Both the position numbers and the translations under genes were made by a program. A stretch of 64,000 nucleotides of DNA, from positions 26,356 to 90,355 of the forward strand of contig JADZBH010000059.1 of assembly GCA_020852175.1 (NCBI GenBank). The letters run 5' to 3'. Below are positions 46,189 to 54,573 of this stretch, in pieces. The notes under the pieces were generated by a model, which saw only the letters and a program-made list of their open reading frames with translations, made no database searches and was not told the DNA's origin. This stretch comes from Bryobacterales bacterium (GTDB lineage Bacteria; Acidobacteriota; Terriglobia; Bryobacterales; Bryobacteraceae). The first letter of the stretch is position 1; the number at the start of each line of letters is the position of its first letter.

Positions 46189-47429
46189 CGGCCGCGGCTG
46201 GCGAGGGCCTGCTCGGCGGCGCGGAGCAGCGCCTGCCGGTCGATCGGTTTGGGAATAAAGCCCTGTATGCCGTGGAGGGCGCATTGCGCGCGGTGCTCGT
46301 CGGCCTGATTGGCGCTGACGGCGAGTATGGGCGTGTGAGCGTGATGAGGAATCCGGCGAATCTCGTCCGCCGTAGTGAAGCCGTCCTGCCGGGGCATCTG
46401 TAGATCCATCAGAATCAGGTCGCACTCATTGTCGCGAGCCAGCGAAACCGCCTCTTCACCGCTATCGGCGACAAGCAACTCATAGTGTTCGCGGCGCAGA
46501 ACGTGACGGATGATCTGCTGGGCGATCTTGTTGTCGTCGACGAGCAGGATGCGGCGGGCCGTGCCGGGGCCGCGGCGCGCCAGTGGGGGACGGACGGCAA
46601 TTTCGAGGGCCGGCATCTGCACGGGCAGGATGAGGGTGAACACGCTGCCTTTGCCCAACTGGCTTTCGGCCTGGATGAGGCCGCCCATTTTGCGCACCAG
46701 CTTATCGGCGATGGCCAGCCCAAGCCCGAGCCCGGAATAGGAGCGGGCCAGGCCGTTTTCCAGTTGCGTGAAGGAATCGAAAATCTGGATCAGGTCTTCG
46801 CTTGGGATGCCGATGCCGGTGTCCCGCACCTGAATCCGCATCGTACGTTCGACACCGGCCGTTTCGAGCGGATCGCAGGCGACAGTGACCCGCACCGAAC
46901 CGGTGTTGGTGAACTTGAGCGCGTTCTGCACGACCTGCCACACGCACTCGCGTAGATGGCGGGGAGAGCCGGAAACGGTTGACGGCACCGAGTCCTCGAT
47001 GCGCAGCTCCCATTCGATCCCCTTGGTCTCAGCGCGCGCGGCCGCCTCCTGGCCCAGGGACCCGATCAACTCGCGGGGGGAAAATTCGGTGGATTCGAAG
47101 CGGTAGAGGCCGCCCTGCAGGGCCGAGTACGCCAGTACGGAGTTCAACACCTCAAGCAGGCTGTTGGCGCACTCGCGCGTGGAACGGACATACTCCATCT
47201 GTTCCTCGGTAAGCTCGGTTTCCAACAGCAACTCCGTCATGCCGAGCAGGCCGCTGAGCGGAGTGCGGATCTCGTGGTTCAGGCTGGCCAGGAACTGCCC
47301 CTTCAGCCGGTCAAGTTCATCACGCTGCACGACGGACAGGGGCGGGCCCTGTACTGCGGAAAAGGAGCCGGGTTCGGTAGCCATGGAAATCAATGAACAA
47401 CAACGTCCTGATTGATCGTCTATCGTCAT
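46185..47429 (-). CDS. hybrid histidine kinase with C-terminal receiver domain
   Basis: A 414-residue soluble hybrid kinase. The HisKA box [10 protein letters not shown] has His52. The ATPase domain shows Q-N-A-L-K-F-T (N box), D-T-G-I-G-I-P (G1) and S-G-L-G-L-G-L-A (G2). The receiver domain (about 288-405) has the phospho-acceptor Asp342 in L-M-D-L-Q-M-P and the K-P Lys near the end. There is no sensor or transmembrane domain, so it needs a partner. The start may instead be ATG 47384 (M-A-T-E-P-G); neither has a good Shine-Dalgarno. Confidence 0.92.
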   Translation of the reverse strand: MTIDDQSGRCCSLISMATEPGSFSAVQGPPLSVVQRDELDRLKGQFLASLNHEIRTPLSGLLGMTELLLETELTEEQMEYVRSTRECANSLLEVLNSVLAYSALQGGLYRFESTEFSPRELIGSLGQEAAARAETKGIEWELRIEDSVPSTVSGSPRHLRECVWQVVQNALKFTNTGSVRVTVACDPLETAGVERTMRIQVRDTGIGIPSEDLIQIFDSFTQLENGLARSYSGLGLGLAIADKLVRKMGGLIQAESQLGKGSVFTLILPVQMPALEIAVRPPLARRGPGTARRILLVDDNKIAQQIIRHVLRREHYELLVADSGEEAVSLARDNECDLILMDLQMPRQDGFTTADEIRRIPHHAHTPILAVSANQADEHRAQCALHGIQGFIPKPIDRQALLRAAEQALASRGR

Positions 47430-47536
47430 TGAAACTCAGGGAGTTTAGTATTTTGTATCGGTCAAGAGTCCTAATTTAGTCTCCCCGCGAACGCGGGTGT
47501 GGGTCCACCCGCATCCTGTTGGCATGCGGTGTTCTA

Positions 47537-47542
47537 TATACT
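47537..47542 (+). promoter_or_regulatory. TATACT -10-like hexamer, 7 bases before the PhoD gene
   Basis: TATACT ends 7 bases before ATG 47550. The 120-base gap to the divergent kinase gene is AT-richer than its surroundings and also holds a small GC hairpin near 47485. Confidence 0.45.
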
Positions 47543-47549
47543 TTCACCG

Positions 47550-49010
47550 ATGGATCGCCGTAGATTTCTCTCCTCACTTTCCGCCGCGCTGCCCTCGGCA
47601 TACGGTTCGGCGGCGCTGCATGGGCTTGCTCCGGCGGCGGTGGCCGCCATGGATTCCGATTCGCGGCAGGCGACGGGTTTGAAGGTGGGCGAGGTGTCTC
47701 CGTCCGGCGCTCTCGTCTGGATGCGTTTGACGGCGGCAGCCTCGCGCCAGGCCGATGGCGAGTTGCGGCGCGGCCCGGTGCAGCCGTTTGCCGAGGGCCG
47801 CTCCACGCGGGAGTTGGAGGGCTCCACGCCGGGCGAGCCGGGCGCTGTGCGCCTGCGCTATGCCTCGCGCGAAAACCTGACGGGTGCGCGTGACACCGGC
47901 TGGACGGCGGTTTCCGCGCAGCGCGACTACTCGCATCAGTTCACGCTGGGCGAGCTGCGGCCCGACACGGAGTATTTCTATTCGGCCGAAACGCGGTCGC
48001 CCGGAGGCAAACTGCATGCCCCGCTGCGGGGCCGCTTCCGCACGGCGCCGGCGGCGGAGTCCAGGCAGGGTATCCGGTTCTGCATGACCACCTGCCAGAA
48101 GTATTCGCAGCTTGACCATCCGGACGGCTTCCACATCTACAGCTCGATGAACGCGCTCGATCCGCGCTTCTATATCTCGGCGGGCGACATCGTGTACTAC
48201 GATTCCGACGATCCGCGCGCGACCACGGTGGATCTGGCGCGCTATCACTGGGACCGCATGTTCAGCTTCCCGCGCCACCGCGAGATGCTGCTCCGCGTAC
48301 CTGCCTACTACACCAAGGACGACCACGACACGCTGACCGACGACGTGTGGCCCACGAAGCAACTGAGGCCGGAATACCGTATGAGCTTCGCCGACGGCCT
48401 GCGCGTTTTCCGCGAGCAGGTCCCCATGGGCCCGAGCACGTTCCGCAGCGTCCGCTGGGGGCGCACCGTGCAGTTGTGGTTCGTGGAAGGGCGCGATTAC
48501 CGTTCGCCAAACGACATGCCCGACGGTCCGGAGAAAACCATCTGGGGCGTGCAACAGAAACAGTGGTTGATGAAGTCGATGGCGGAGTCCTCGGCGGACT
48601 GGCGCGTGCTGGTGTCGCCGACGCCCATCGTCGGACCCGACCGTGCCACCAAGGGCGACAACCACTCGAACAAGGAGTTCGCCTGGGAAGGGCGCCAGTT
48701 CCGCGAATGGGCCAAGGCGACGCTGGGCGACAACTTCGTGAACATCAATGGCGACAGGCACTGGCAGTATCATTCCGTGCATCCGGAGACGGGTACGAAT
48801 GAGTTTTCCGTCGGTCCCGCCAGCGATTCGCACGCTTCGGGCTCGCCCGGAGAGAACAGGAATTTCCACCGCTTCCACCGCGTGAAAGGCGGGTTTCTGG
48901 AGGTGGAAACCGAACGCCGGGGCCGGGAATCGTTTCTCCATTTCCGCTTGCGCGACGTGATGGGAGGGCAGACCTACGCCCACACGTTCACGCGCCCGGT
49001 GAAACTGTAG
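47550..49010 (+). CDS. exported PhoD-like alkaline phosphatase/phosphodiesterase
   Basis: A 486-residue PhoD-family protein. The twin-arginine-type signal M-D-R-R-R-F-L begins at the chosen start. A beta-sandwich N-terminal domain (about 40-160) with L-V-W-M-R-L and L-R-P-D-T-E-Y-F-Y precedes the metallophosphoesterase core: S-A-G-D-I-V-Y-Y-D, K-D-D-H-D-T-L, and I-N-G-D-R-H-W near 408. PhoD enzymes use Fe/Ca and release phosphate from mono- and diesters in the periplasm. It is followed 15 bases later by an enolase-superfamily gene. Confidence 0.9.
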   Translation: MDRRRFLSSLSAALPSAYGSAALHGLAPAAVAAMDSDSRQATGLKVGEVSPSGALVWMRLTAAASRQADGELRRGPVQPFAEGRSTRELEGSTPGEPGAVRLRYASRENLTGARDTGWTAVSAQRDYSHQFTLGELRPDTEYFYSAETRSPGGKLHAPLRGRFRTAPAAESRQGIRFCMTTCQKYSQLDHPDGFHIYSSMNALDPRFYISAGDIVYYDSDDPRATTVDLARYHWDRMFSFPRHREMLLRVPAYYTKDDHDTLTDDVWPTKQLRPEYRMSFADGLRVFREQVPMGPSTFRSVRWGRTVQLWFVEGRDYRSPNDMPDGPEKTIWGVQQKQWLMKSMAESSADWRVLVSPTPIVGPDRATKGDNHSNKEFAWEGRQFREWAKATLGDNFVNINGDRHWQYHSVHPETGTNEFSVGPASDSHASGSPGENRNFHRFHRVKGGFLEVETERRGRESFLHFRLRDVMGGQTYAHTFTRPVKL

Positions 49011-49025
49011 ACGGGAGGCAGCGCG

Positions 49026-50294
49026 ATGGCGACACGGCGAGGGTTTCTGCGAACGGCGCTGGGCGCGGCGGCTGTCGCGCCTTATGGTATGTTGCCGCTC
49101 CACAGGCTGGCGGCGGCGGTGCGCGGCAAGGTGAAAATCACCGCCGTCGAGTGCATGGTCATCCGCGGCACCTGGGATTGGAACCTGATTCGCGTGAAAA
49201 CCGACGCGGGCGTCCACGGGCTGGGCGAAGCCTATTGGGGACCGGGCGTGAAGGATCTGGCGTTGAACCAACTGGCGCAGCACGTCATCGGCGAAGACCC
49301 GATGAACGTGGACAAGCTGTACACGAAGATGCTCATGCTGAGCGCGGGCGTGGGCGCTTTGGCCGGGGTGACGGTGACGGCGGCCAGCGGCATCGAGATC
49401 GCGCTGTGGGACCTGGCCGGGCGCCTGCTGGAGACTCCAACCGTGAACCTGCTGGGCGGACGCTTCCGCGACCGTGTGCGCTTCTACCGCACGCTGCAAA
49501 CGCCGGAGCGGGTGGAGGAGCGGAACTCGTGGCGCGAACTGGTGGCCGGGGCGCGCGCGGAAAAGGCCGGCTGGACCGCGTTCAAGTTCCAGGGCGACGG
49601 CATTCCGCCCAAGGCGGATCCCACGTACTCCGAGCCCGGGCACGACCGTTACACGCGCGGGTTGACGAACAAGGATCTGCGCCGCATCGAGACCGCCATG
49701 ATGACCGTCCGCGAATCGCTGGGACCGGACATCGACTTCGGCGTCGAGGCGCACTGGAAGTACGACGTGCGCGACGCCATCAATATGGCGCGCGTGATTG
49801 AACCGGCGCGCCCGATGTGGCTGGAGGATCCCGTGCCGCCCGGCAACCCGGAGGCCATGGCGCGCGTGACGCATGCCGTGAACGTGCCAGTGTCCACGGG
49901 CGAAAACCTGTACACGCGCGACGGGTTCCGCCGGTTGATCGAGTTGCAGGGAACAGACTATGTGCACCTGGATATTCCCAAATCGGGCGGGCTGCTCGAA
50001 TCCAAGCGCATTCACGACCTGGCCGAGCAGTATTACATCGCCACGGCGGCGCACAACCCGGCCAGCCCGGTGGGGACCATCGCCTCGGCTCACGCGGCGG
50101 CCTCGATGCGCGATTTCCGCGTCCATGAACTGGCGAAGTATGTCGAGTGGTGGCCGGACCTGGTGATTCACGACGGCCCGATTTTCGAGAACGGTTATTA
50201 CCGCATACGGGAGAAGCCAGGGCTGGGCGTTGAGTTGAACCCAGACGTGGCGAAAGCTCACCTGGCGCCGGGCGAGCGGTGGTGGGGAAGTTAG
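49026..50294 (+). CDS. exported enolase-superfamily (mandelate racemase/MLE) enzyme
   Basis: A 422-residue enzyme with a clear twin-arginine signal (T-R-R-G-F-L-R-T). The capping domain (about 35-160) and TIM-barrel show F-K-F-Q-G-D-G, V-E-A-H-W-K-Y-D (metal and acid/base residues), W-L-E-D-P-V-P, S-T-G-E-N-L-Y and the final A-A-H-N-P-A-S-P-V-G with the His base. It is distinct from the galactonate dehydratase-like gene at 40975. The preceding GGGAGG is a good Shine-Dalgarno, and the 15-base gap implies an operon with PhoD. Its substrate is unknown. Confidence 0.85.
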   Translation: MATRRGFLRTALGAAAVAPYGMLPLHRLAAAVRGKVKITAVECMVIRGTWDWNLIRVKTDAGVHGLGEAYWGPGVKDLALNQLAQHVIGEDPMNVDKLYTKMLMLSAGVGALAGVTVTAASGIEIALWDLAGRLLETPTVNLLGGRFRDRVRFYRTLQTPERVEERNSWRELVAGARAEKAGWTAFKFQGDGIPPKADPTYSEPGHDRYTRGLTNKDLRRIETAMMTVRESLGPDIDFGVEAHWKYDVRDAINMARVIEPARPMWLEDPVPPGNPEAMARVTHAVNVPVSTGENLYTRDGFRRLIELQGTDYVHLDIPKSGGLLESKRIHDLAEQYYIATAAHNPASPVGTIASAHAAASMRDFRVHELAKYVEWWPDLVIHDGPIFENGYYRIREKPGLGVELNPDVAKAHLAPGERWWGS

Positions 50295-50425
50295 CCCCTC
50301 CCGCGCTAATTCCCGGGCTGCGCGAAACGCTCGTATGGCCTGGTCCAGCGCTTAGCCGGCCTCGGGGCCTGGTGGAATCTGTGCCTGATTGCTGCCTTGT
50401 GTTCCGCCCGCGATTGCTTGGACAG

Positions 50426-51217
50426 TCAATACACGATAATCATGATGTACTCGCTGCCGTTGTCGGAGTGGAAGCCGCGGATCTGGAACGGAAACTGCCC
50501 GATCATCGCCTCCAGCACGGGAATCAGCCACAGTTCCGAGATCTTCGGCGTGGCGGCCATCACCTGCCACTGCGTCACTTCGTCCACGGCGTTGATGTGA
50601 TAGACGCACTTCATGCCATCCATGTCGCCTTGGTGCACCGTATCGATGCGCGGATACCCGGGCCGCCCGTTGGGCTCCGGCCGGCGCCGCTGCCCAATGG
50701 CGCCCACCGCGGGCCGCGTCGGCTCGTAGGTGGCGTTGCGCTGGCGGCAGAACTCCGATCCGCGCAGCCGGTAGATCTGCGCCGAACTGATCCGCGCCAG
50801 CCGTTCATTGGCCGCGATACCGTGCACTTCATACTCCCGCTCCAGGATGCGCCGCGCCGCCGGCCCGCTCAGGTTGCCGTGCGCCTTGTCCACATAGGCC
50901 AGCAGTTCCACATCGGCCTTGGTGTAGCGTGCCGTGAACCGATGCCGCTCATACCCGGCCACTTTCACACGCCCCGTCCCCGTATTGCCCGCGATCAGCC
51001 GAGTCACCTGTGCCCGGCTCATGCCCGTCATCTTCTCCAGGTAGCGCCGCAGCAACCCCCTACCGACCTTCCTTTGCCCGGCGTACTCATACCGCACCAG
51101 CACCCGTTCCACCCACTCGTAGATCTCCTTCCGTCCTTGCGCGGCGAACTCCACCGGCCCGGCTCCCGCCAAAAACGCCCGCATCTGTTCCAGGCTCAAC
51201 CACGTCGTATCGTCCAT
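50426..51217 (-). pseudogene. truncated DDE integrase-type transposase
   Basis: About 263 codons of a transposase remain. There is an N-terminal helix-turn-helix region (G-R-G-L-L-R-R-Y-L-E-K-M-T-G-M-S-R-A-Q-V) and then an rve catalytic core with R-I-D-T-V-H-Q-G-D (first Asp) and G-F-H-S-D-N-G-S-E (second Asp). The frame then ends abruptly at I-M-I-I-V-Y; the third acidic residue and the rest of the C-terminus are absent. It is therefore a dead copy. ATG 51217 was used; a TTG at 51250 is also possible. Direct repeats lie just beyond its 5' end. The 131 bases between 50295 and 50425 hold no other gene I can see. Confidence 0.8.
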
Positions 51218-51254
51218 GCTGATCAGCAATCCCCAGCATCCCGATCCCAACCCC

Positions 51255-51274
51255 CTTCAGGCTCATCTTGCATG
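51255..51274. repeat. direct repeat copy 1, transposase end
   Basis: A 20-base sequence beginning CTTCAGGCTC recurs exactly at 51290-51309. Paired short repeats next to a transposase start are typical of transposase-binding sites at an element end. Confidence 0.6.
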
Positions 51275-51289
51275 TGAATCCATGCCACG

Positions 51290-51309
51290 CTTCAGGCTCA
51301 TCTTGCATG
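51290..51309. repeat. direct repeat copy 2, transposase end
   Basis: Second exact 20-base copy, offset by 35 bases from the first. No matching copy was found at the broken far end near 50300-50425, consistent with loss of that end. Confidence 0.6.
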
Positions 51310-51354
51310 AGACAAGACTCTGTCAAGACCCGCGCCGCCCTCCGGTGATACCCT

Positions 51355-52995
51355 GTGAACGGTCCCGCGACCGCCCCCATGGCCGCTCCCACCCCGCTCG
51401 CGGCGCACACGGCCCGCGTCTCTCCAGCCACCACGGCTCTTCCTTTGGATTTCGCCGAACGCGCCGTGGGCCGCTTCGGCTGGCTCGCGCTGGGCTATGC
51501 CCTCGCGCAACTGCTCGTGCTGCTCATGGGCGCGTTCGTGCAGCCGGGCTGGATCGATCCGCGCACCGCACCTCCGTTCTACGCCGCAAGCCTGCTGGCC
51601 GGTATCGCGCTGGGGTTGCTGTTTTGCGCGCTGGCCTGGAGCCGCCGCCTGCCGCCGCGCCTCATGCTCGACGCGGCGCTGGTCTTTGAGGTGCTGGCGG
51701 CGCTGGCCATCGCCGTGGCCGAGCACGCGCTGCCCTGGCCGCCTGGCATACCCATTCGCGGCCTCTCGTCGCTCGAAGTCTGGATCGTTCTGTTCGTGCT
51801 GGCCGTGCCCGCCACCTTCGGCAAGGGACTGCTGGCCGCCGTCACCGCCTCGCTCATGGGCCCTCTCGGGCTGGTGCTGAACATGGCCGCCGGAGGCGCC
51901 GGCGCCCCTCTGGCCGCGCAGTGGATCACTCTGTTCGCGCCCCCGCTGGCCATGGCCGTGTGCGCCGCCGTGGTGGCGCGCTTCATCTATCAACTCACGG
52001 GACAACTCGGCAAATTGCGCGAACTGGGAAGCTACCGCCTGCTGGAACCGCTTAGCACAGGCGGCATGGGCGAGGTGTGGATCGCCGAGCATGCCCTTCT
52101 GGCGCGCCGCGTGGCCATCAAACTGATTCGCCCGGATACCGTGCCCGGCAACCTGCCCGATGCGATCCGCTCCGCCAACCTCCGCTTTGAACGGGAGGCG
52201 CGCGCCATCGCCGCGTTGAGTTCGCCGCATACGGTGGCGCTCTACGACTTCGGCTCCACCGAGGAAGGCGCTTTTTACCTCGTCATGGAACTGCTCGAAG
52301 GCATCGACCTGCACAAACTCGTGCGCGATTTCGGCCCCGTCGATTCCGCCCGCGCCGTCCACATTCTGTCGCAGGTGTGCGAATCGCTCACCGAAGCGCA
52401 CGAAAAGGGCATCGTCCACCGCGACGTGAAACCCGCCAACATCGTGCTGTCGATCCAGGGCTCGGCCTACGACTACAGCAAGGTGCTCGACTTCGGCCTG
52501 GCCAAATCGCGCCACGCACCCGCCGCGGAGCCCCTCACCATGCCCGGCGCCACGTTGGGCACGCCTGCGTTCATGGCTCCGGAAACGGCTTCCGGCAAAC
52601 CCAACGTGGATGGCCGCGCCGACATCTATTCGTTTGGCTGCGTCGCCTACTATCTGCTCACGGGAAGCCTTGTGTTCTCCGGCGCCGACGGCCTTTCGAT
52701 GGCCCTTGCCCACCTGAATGAAACGCCCGTACCGCCTTCGGCCCGCACGGAGTTGAACATACCGGATGGCCTGGACCGCCTTGTGCTGCGCTGTCTGGCC
52801 AAGGACCCGGCGGCGCGTCCGCAAAGCTGCCGTCAACTGTCGGCTGAACTGGCCCGGCTGGCCTTGCTCATGCCATGGACGCAGGAGCAGGCCCGCCAGT
52901 GGTGGGAGGTGAACCGCCCGGCCATACCGCGCAGAGTCACGCCGCAACCGGCCGCCCGGCCGGAGCGCTTGATCCGGAAACACAGGGCAGGGTAA
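51355..52995 (+). CDS. membrane Ser/Thr protein kinase with N-terminal polytopic domain
   Basis: A 546-residue kinase whose order is unusual: residues about 35-215 form five or six transmembrane helices, and the kinase domain follows (about 225-505). The kinase is complete: S-T-G-G-M-G-E-V-W loop, V-A-I-K (Lys255), H-R-D-V-K-P-A-N (near 355), D-F-G-L-A-K and A-P-E-T. A basic tail of about 40 residues ends the protein. GTG 51355 is used; ATG 51379 is possible. It starts 46 bases past the transposase repeats and has no visible phosphatase partner. Confidence 0.9.
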   Translation: MNGPATAPMAAPTPLAAHTARVSPATTALPLDFAERAVGRFGWLALGYALAQLLVLLMGAFVQPGWIDPRTAPPFYAASLLAGIALGLLFCALAWSRRLPPRLMLDAALVFEVLAALAIAVAEHALPWPPGIPIRGLSSLEVWIVLFVLAVPATFGKGLLAAVTASLMGPLGLVLNMAAGGAGAPLAAQWITLFAPPLAMAVCAAVVARFIYQLTGQLGKLRELGSYRLLEPLSTGGMGEVWIAEHALLARRVAIKLIRPDTVPGNLPDAIRSANLRFEREARAIAALSSPHTVALYDFGSTEEGAFYLVMELLEGIDLHKLVRDFGPVDSARAVHILSQVCESLTEAHEKGIVHRDVKPANIVLSIQGSAYDYSKVLDFGLAKSRHAPAAEPLTMPGATLGTPAFMAPETASGKPNVDGRADIYSFGCVAYYLLTGSLVFSGADGLSMALAHLNETPVPPSARTELNIPDGLDRLVLRCLAKDPAARPQSCRQLSAELARLALLMPWTQEQARQWWEVNRPAIPRRVTPQPAARPERLIRKHRAG

Positions 52996-53011
52996 CGGAG
53001 AGGGGCGGCGC

Positions 53012-53049
53012 AAAAAAATTCAGGGCGCGGGGTGGAGTCCCGCGCCCTG
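53012..53049 (-). terminator. intrinsic terminator of the coiled-coil protein gene
   Basis: Perfect 11-bp GC-rich stem (53021-53031 with 53039-53049) around a 7-base loop, followed on the minus strand by a T-rich run (53012-53020). This is a canonical Rho-independent terminator. It may also stop the convergent kinase transcript, though no T-run exists on the plus side. It sits 171 bases past the stop, and the stretch between holds nothing recognisable. Confidence 0.8.
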
Positions 53050-53220
53050 AGAGGTTTCCCGGCCTTTTGGAGGGTAACCGGGATCGAGAGAGGGTATCGT
53101 TTCACCGGCGCCGGGCCCGCTCGATGGCCCGATGCCGGCTGATCTTTTGAAGTTCCGTCCGTTCCAGGAGGCTCGCCAGGGTCTGGGGTCCGGGCAAGCC
53201 TCCAAGCTTTCAGTGCCAGA

Positions 53221-54105
53221 CTAGCGGCGCGCCGCCATCACCTTTGGCGTCGCCAGGTAGCCCACAACCTTGTCCTTGCCTACTTCGTTGATCACCAACT
53301 CGTAGGGCATCCGCGCGCCGCTCACGTAGAACTGCACCGGTTCGTTGATCGTCTTGTCCTTCTTCTCCACGCGCTTGTCGTCGGCCACGACTTCCATGTT
53401 GAACTTGTTCCGCTTGACGTCGGCCTTCTTCAGCGACAGAACGATGTTGCCTACCTTGGTCGGCGTGTTCTTCCGGGAGATCGTGAACTCGTAGTAGTTC
53501 CGTTCGCCCAGTGAGCGCAGCGCCGCCAACTCCTTCGCGTTGGTGGCGATCAGGCCGCTCTGGATGCCCAGGTCGCCCCGCACGCTCTTCAAATCGCCAA
53601 CGGCGCCTTCCAGGACCGAGCGCGTCTGGGAAACCTCGGTCTTCACCGTGCCGAGATTGGATTCCAGGCCGGTTACCTTCTCGGCGTTCTGATTGGCCGC
53701 CGATCTTACCTCGCCCAACTCCAGGCTCAACCGTTCCTGGTTGGCCTTGTTCTGCTCGTTCACCTGCTTCACCAGTTTCTCGGCGTGCAGTTTGGCGTTG
53801 GCCAGCGTCCGCTGGTAGTTCGCCGCCGCCTGCGAGGTCTTCGCGTCCACCTGCTGGCTCAACGCGTCCACCGTGCTGCGCATGGCCATGGCCGTGCTTG
53901 CCGAGGATTCCCGGATCGCGGCCAGGTCGTTTTGCGTGATGGCATTCATGCTCGCCATCTTCCGCTCCATCTCTTCCAGCCGGTAAAATTCGTAGCCGCA
54001 CACGCCGGCCAGCGCCAGCGCGGCGCCGCCGAACAGCCACACCGTCCAGTGGGCCTTCTTCGGAGATTCATTCGCATCGGACTTCGTGAAATTGATCGTA
54101 TCCAT
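53221..54105 (-). CDS. single-span membrane protein with long coiled coil
   Basis: A 294-residue protein with a basic cytosolic N-terminus, one transmembrane helix (about residues 22-42), a long alpha-helical coiled coil (about 45-190) rich in Gln, Asn and Glu, and a C-terminal beta-rich domain (about 205-294) with V-G-N-I-V-L-S-L-K-K. The start at M-D-T-I-N-F (54105) has a GGGAGGA Shine-Dalgarno. I do not recognise the family; the layout resembles envelope-spanning or signalling scaffold proteins. It ends in a strong intrinsic terminator and is expressed alone. Confidence 0.75.
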   Translation of the reverse strand: MDTINFTKSDANESPKKAHWTVWLFGGAALALAGVCGYEFYRLEEMERKMASMNAITQNDLAAIRESSASTAMAMRSTVDALSQQVDAKTSQAAANYQRTLANAKLHAEKLVKQVNEQNKANQERLSLELGEVRSAANQNAEKVTGLESNLGTVKTEVSQTRSVLEGAVGDLKSVRGDLGIQSGLIATNAKELAALRSLGERNYYEFTISRKNTPTKVGNIVLSLKKADVKRNKFNMEVVADDKRVEKKDKTINEPVQFYVSGARMPYELVINEVGKDKVVGYLATPKVMAARR

Positions 54106-54573
54106 GTCTGGGTCCTCCCTCGGGGTCCTAGCTCCCCGCGGCTTGCGCGTTCTGGCCGCGCTTACGCCGCATACTAAGGCAAGACGCATGCCAAACTCCC
54201 CGCTTACGCCCGCCGCGCGCCGTCGCCCCTTCGCAAATACAACATCACAAAGCACATCCGGTTGGACGCCCGGCTGCCAAAACATTTTGGACTTGCTGCG
54301 TACTGGTCCCGTTACCCCCTCATAAGCAGGTAATTGTGATCGTCAGGCACGGCGGGTAAGAAAAATTTGCAGCGGAGAATCTTCCACCCCGGCTTGTCTG
54401 GCGCAGCCGGAAAACAAAAGGCACGTTCTTCGTATGAGAACGTGCCGAACCCGAGAGCAGGGTAATGCGGCTTTGGGCCGCGAAGAATTCCAGCGGCGGC
54501 TTCGGCGCGGTCACGCCTTATCACCGCCGGAACAAACTGAATCTGAAACCGGAGTGGAGACCAGGCGCCCGCG
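54106..54573. other. 468-base intergenic region between icd and the coiled-coil gene
   Basis: It holds the icd terminator (54411-54446) and, nearer 54106, presumably the promoter of the minus-strand coiled-coil gene; no convincing -35/-10 pair was found. Short open frames here cross the terminator hairpin and look non-coding. Confidence 0.5.
54411..54446 (-). terminator. intrinsic terminator of icd
   Basis: A perfect 10-bp stem (54420-54429 with 54437-54446, 7-base loop) is followed on the minus strand by a T-rich tract at 54411-54419. It lies 127 bases after the icd stop. Confidence 0.8.

Noticed and set aside
47574..50261. 895-residue open frame on the minus strand
   Set aside because: It spans the antisense of both PhoD and the enolase-superfamily gene, which both have full family motifs. 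It is a shadow frame.
53021..53049. intrinsic terminator for the plus-strand kinase gene
   Set aside because: The T-run lies only on the minus-strand side, so the element is assigned to the convergent coiled-coil gene. A secondary bidirectional role remains possible.
54312..54524. 70-residue open frame in the icd downstream region
   Set aside because: It runs through the perfect icd terminator hairpin and has no start signal or recognisable motif.
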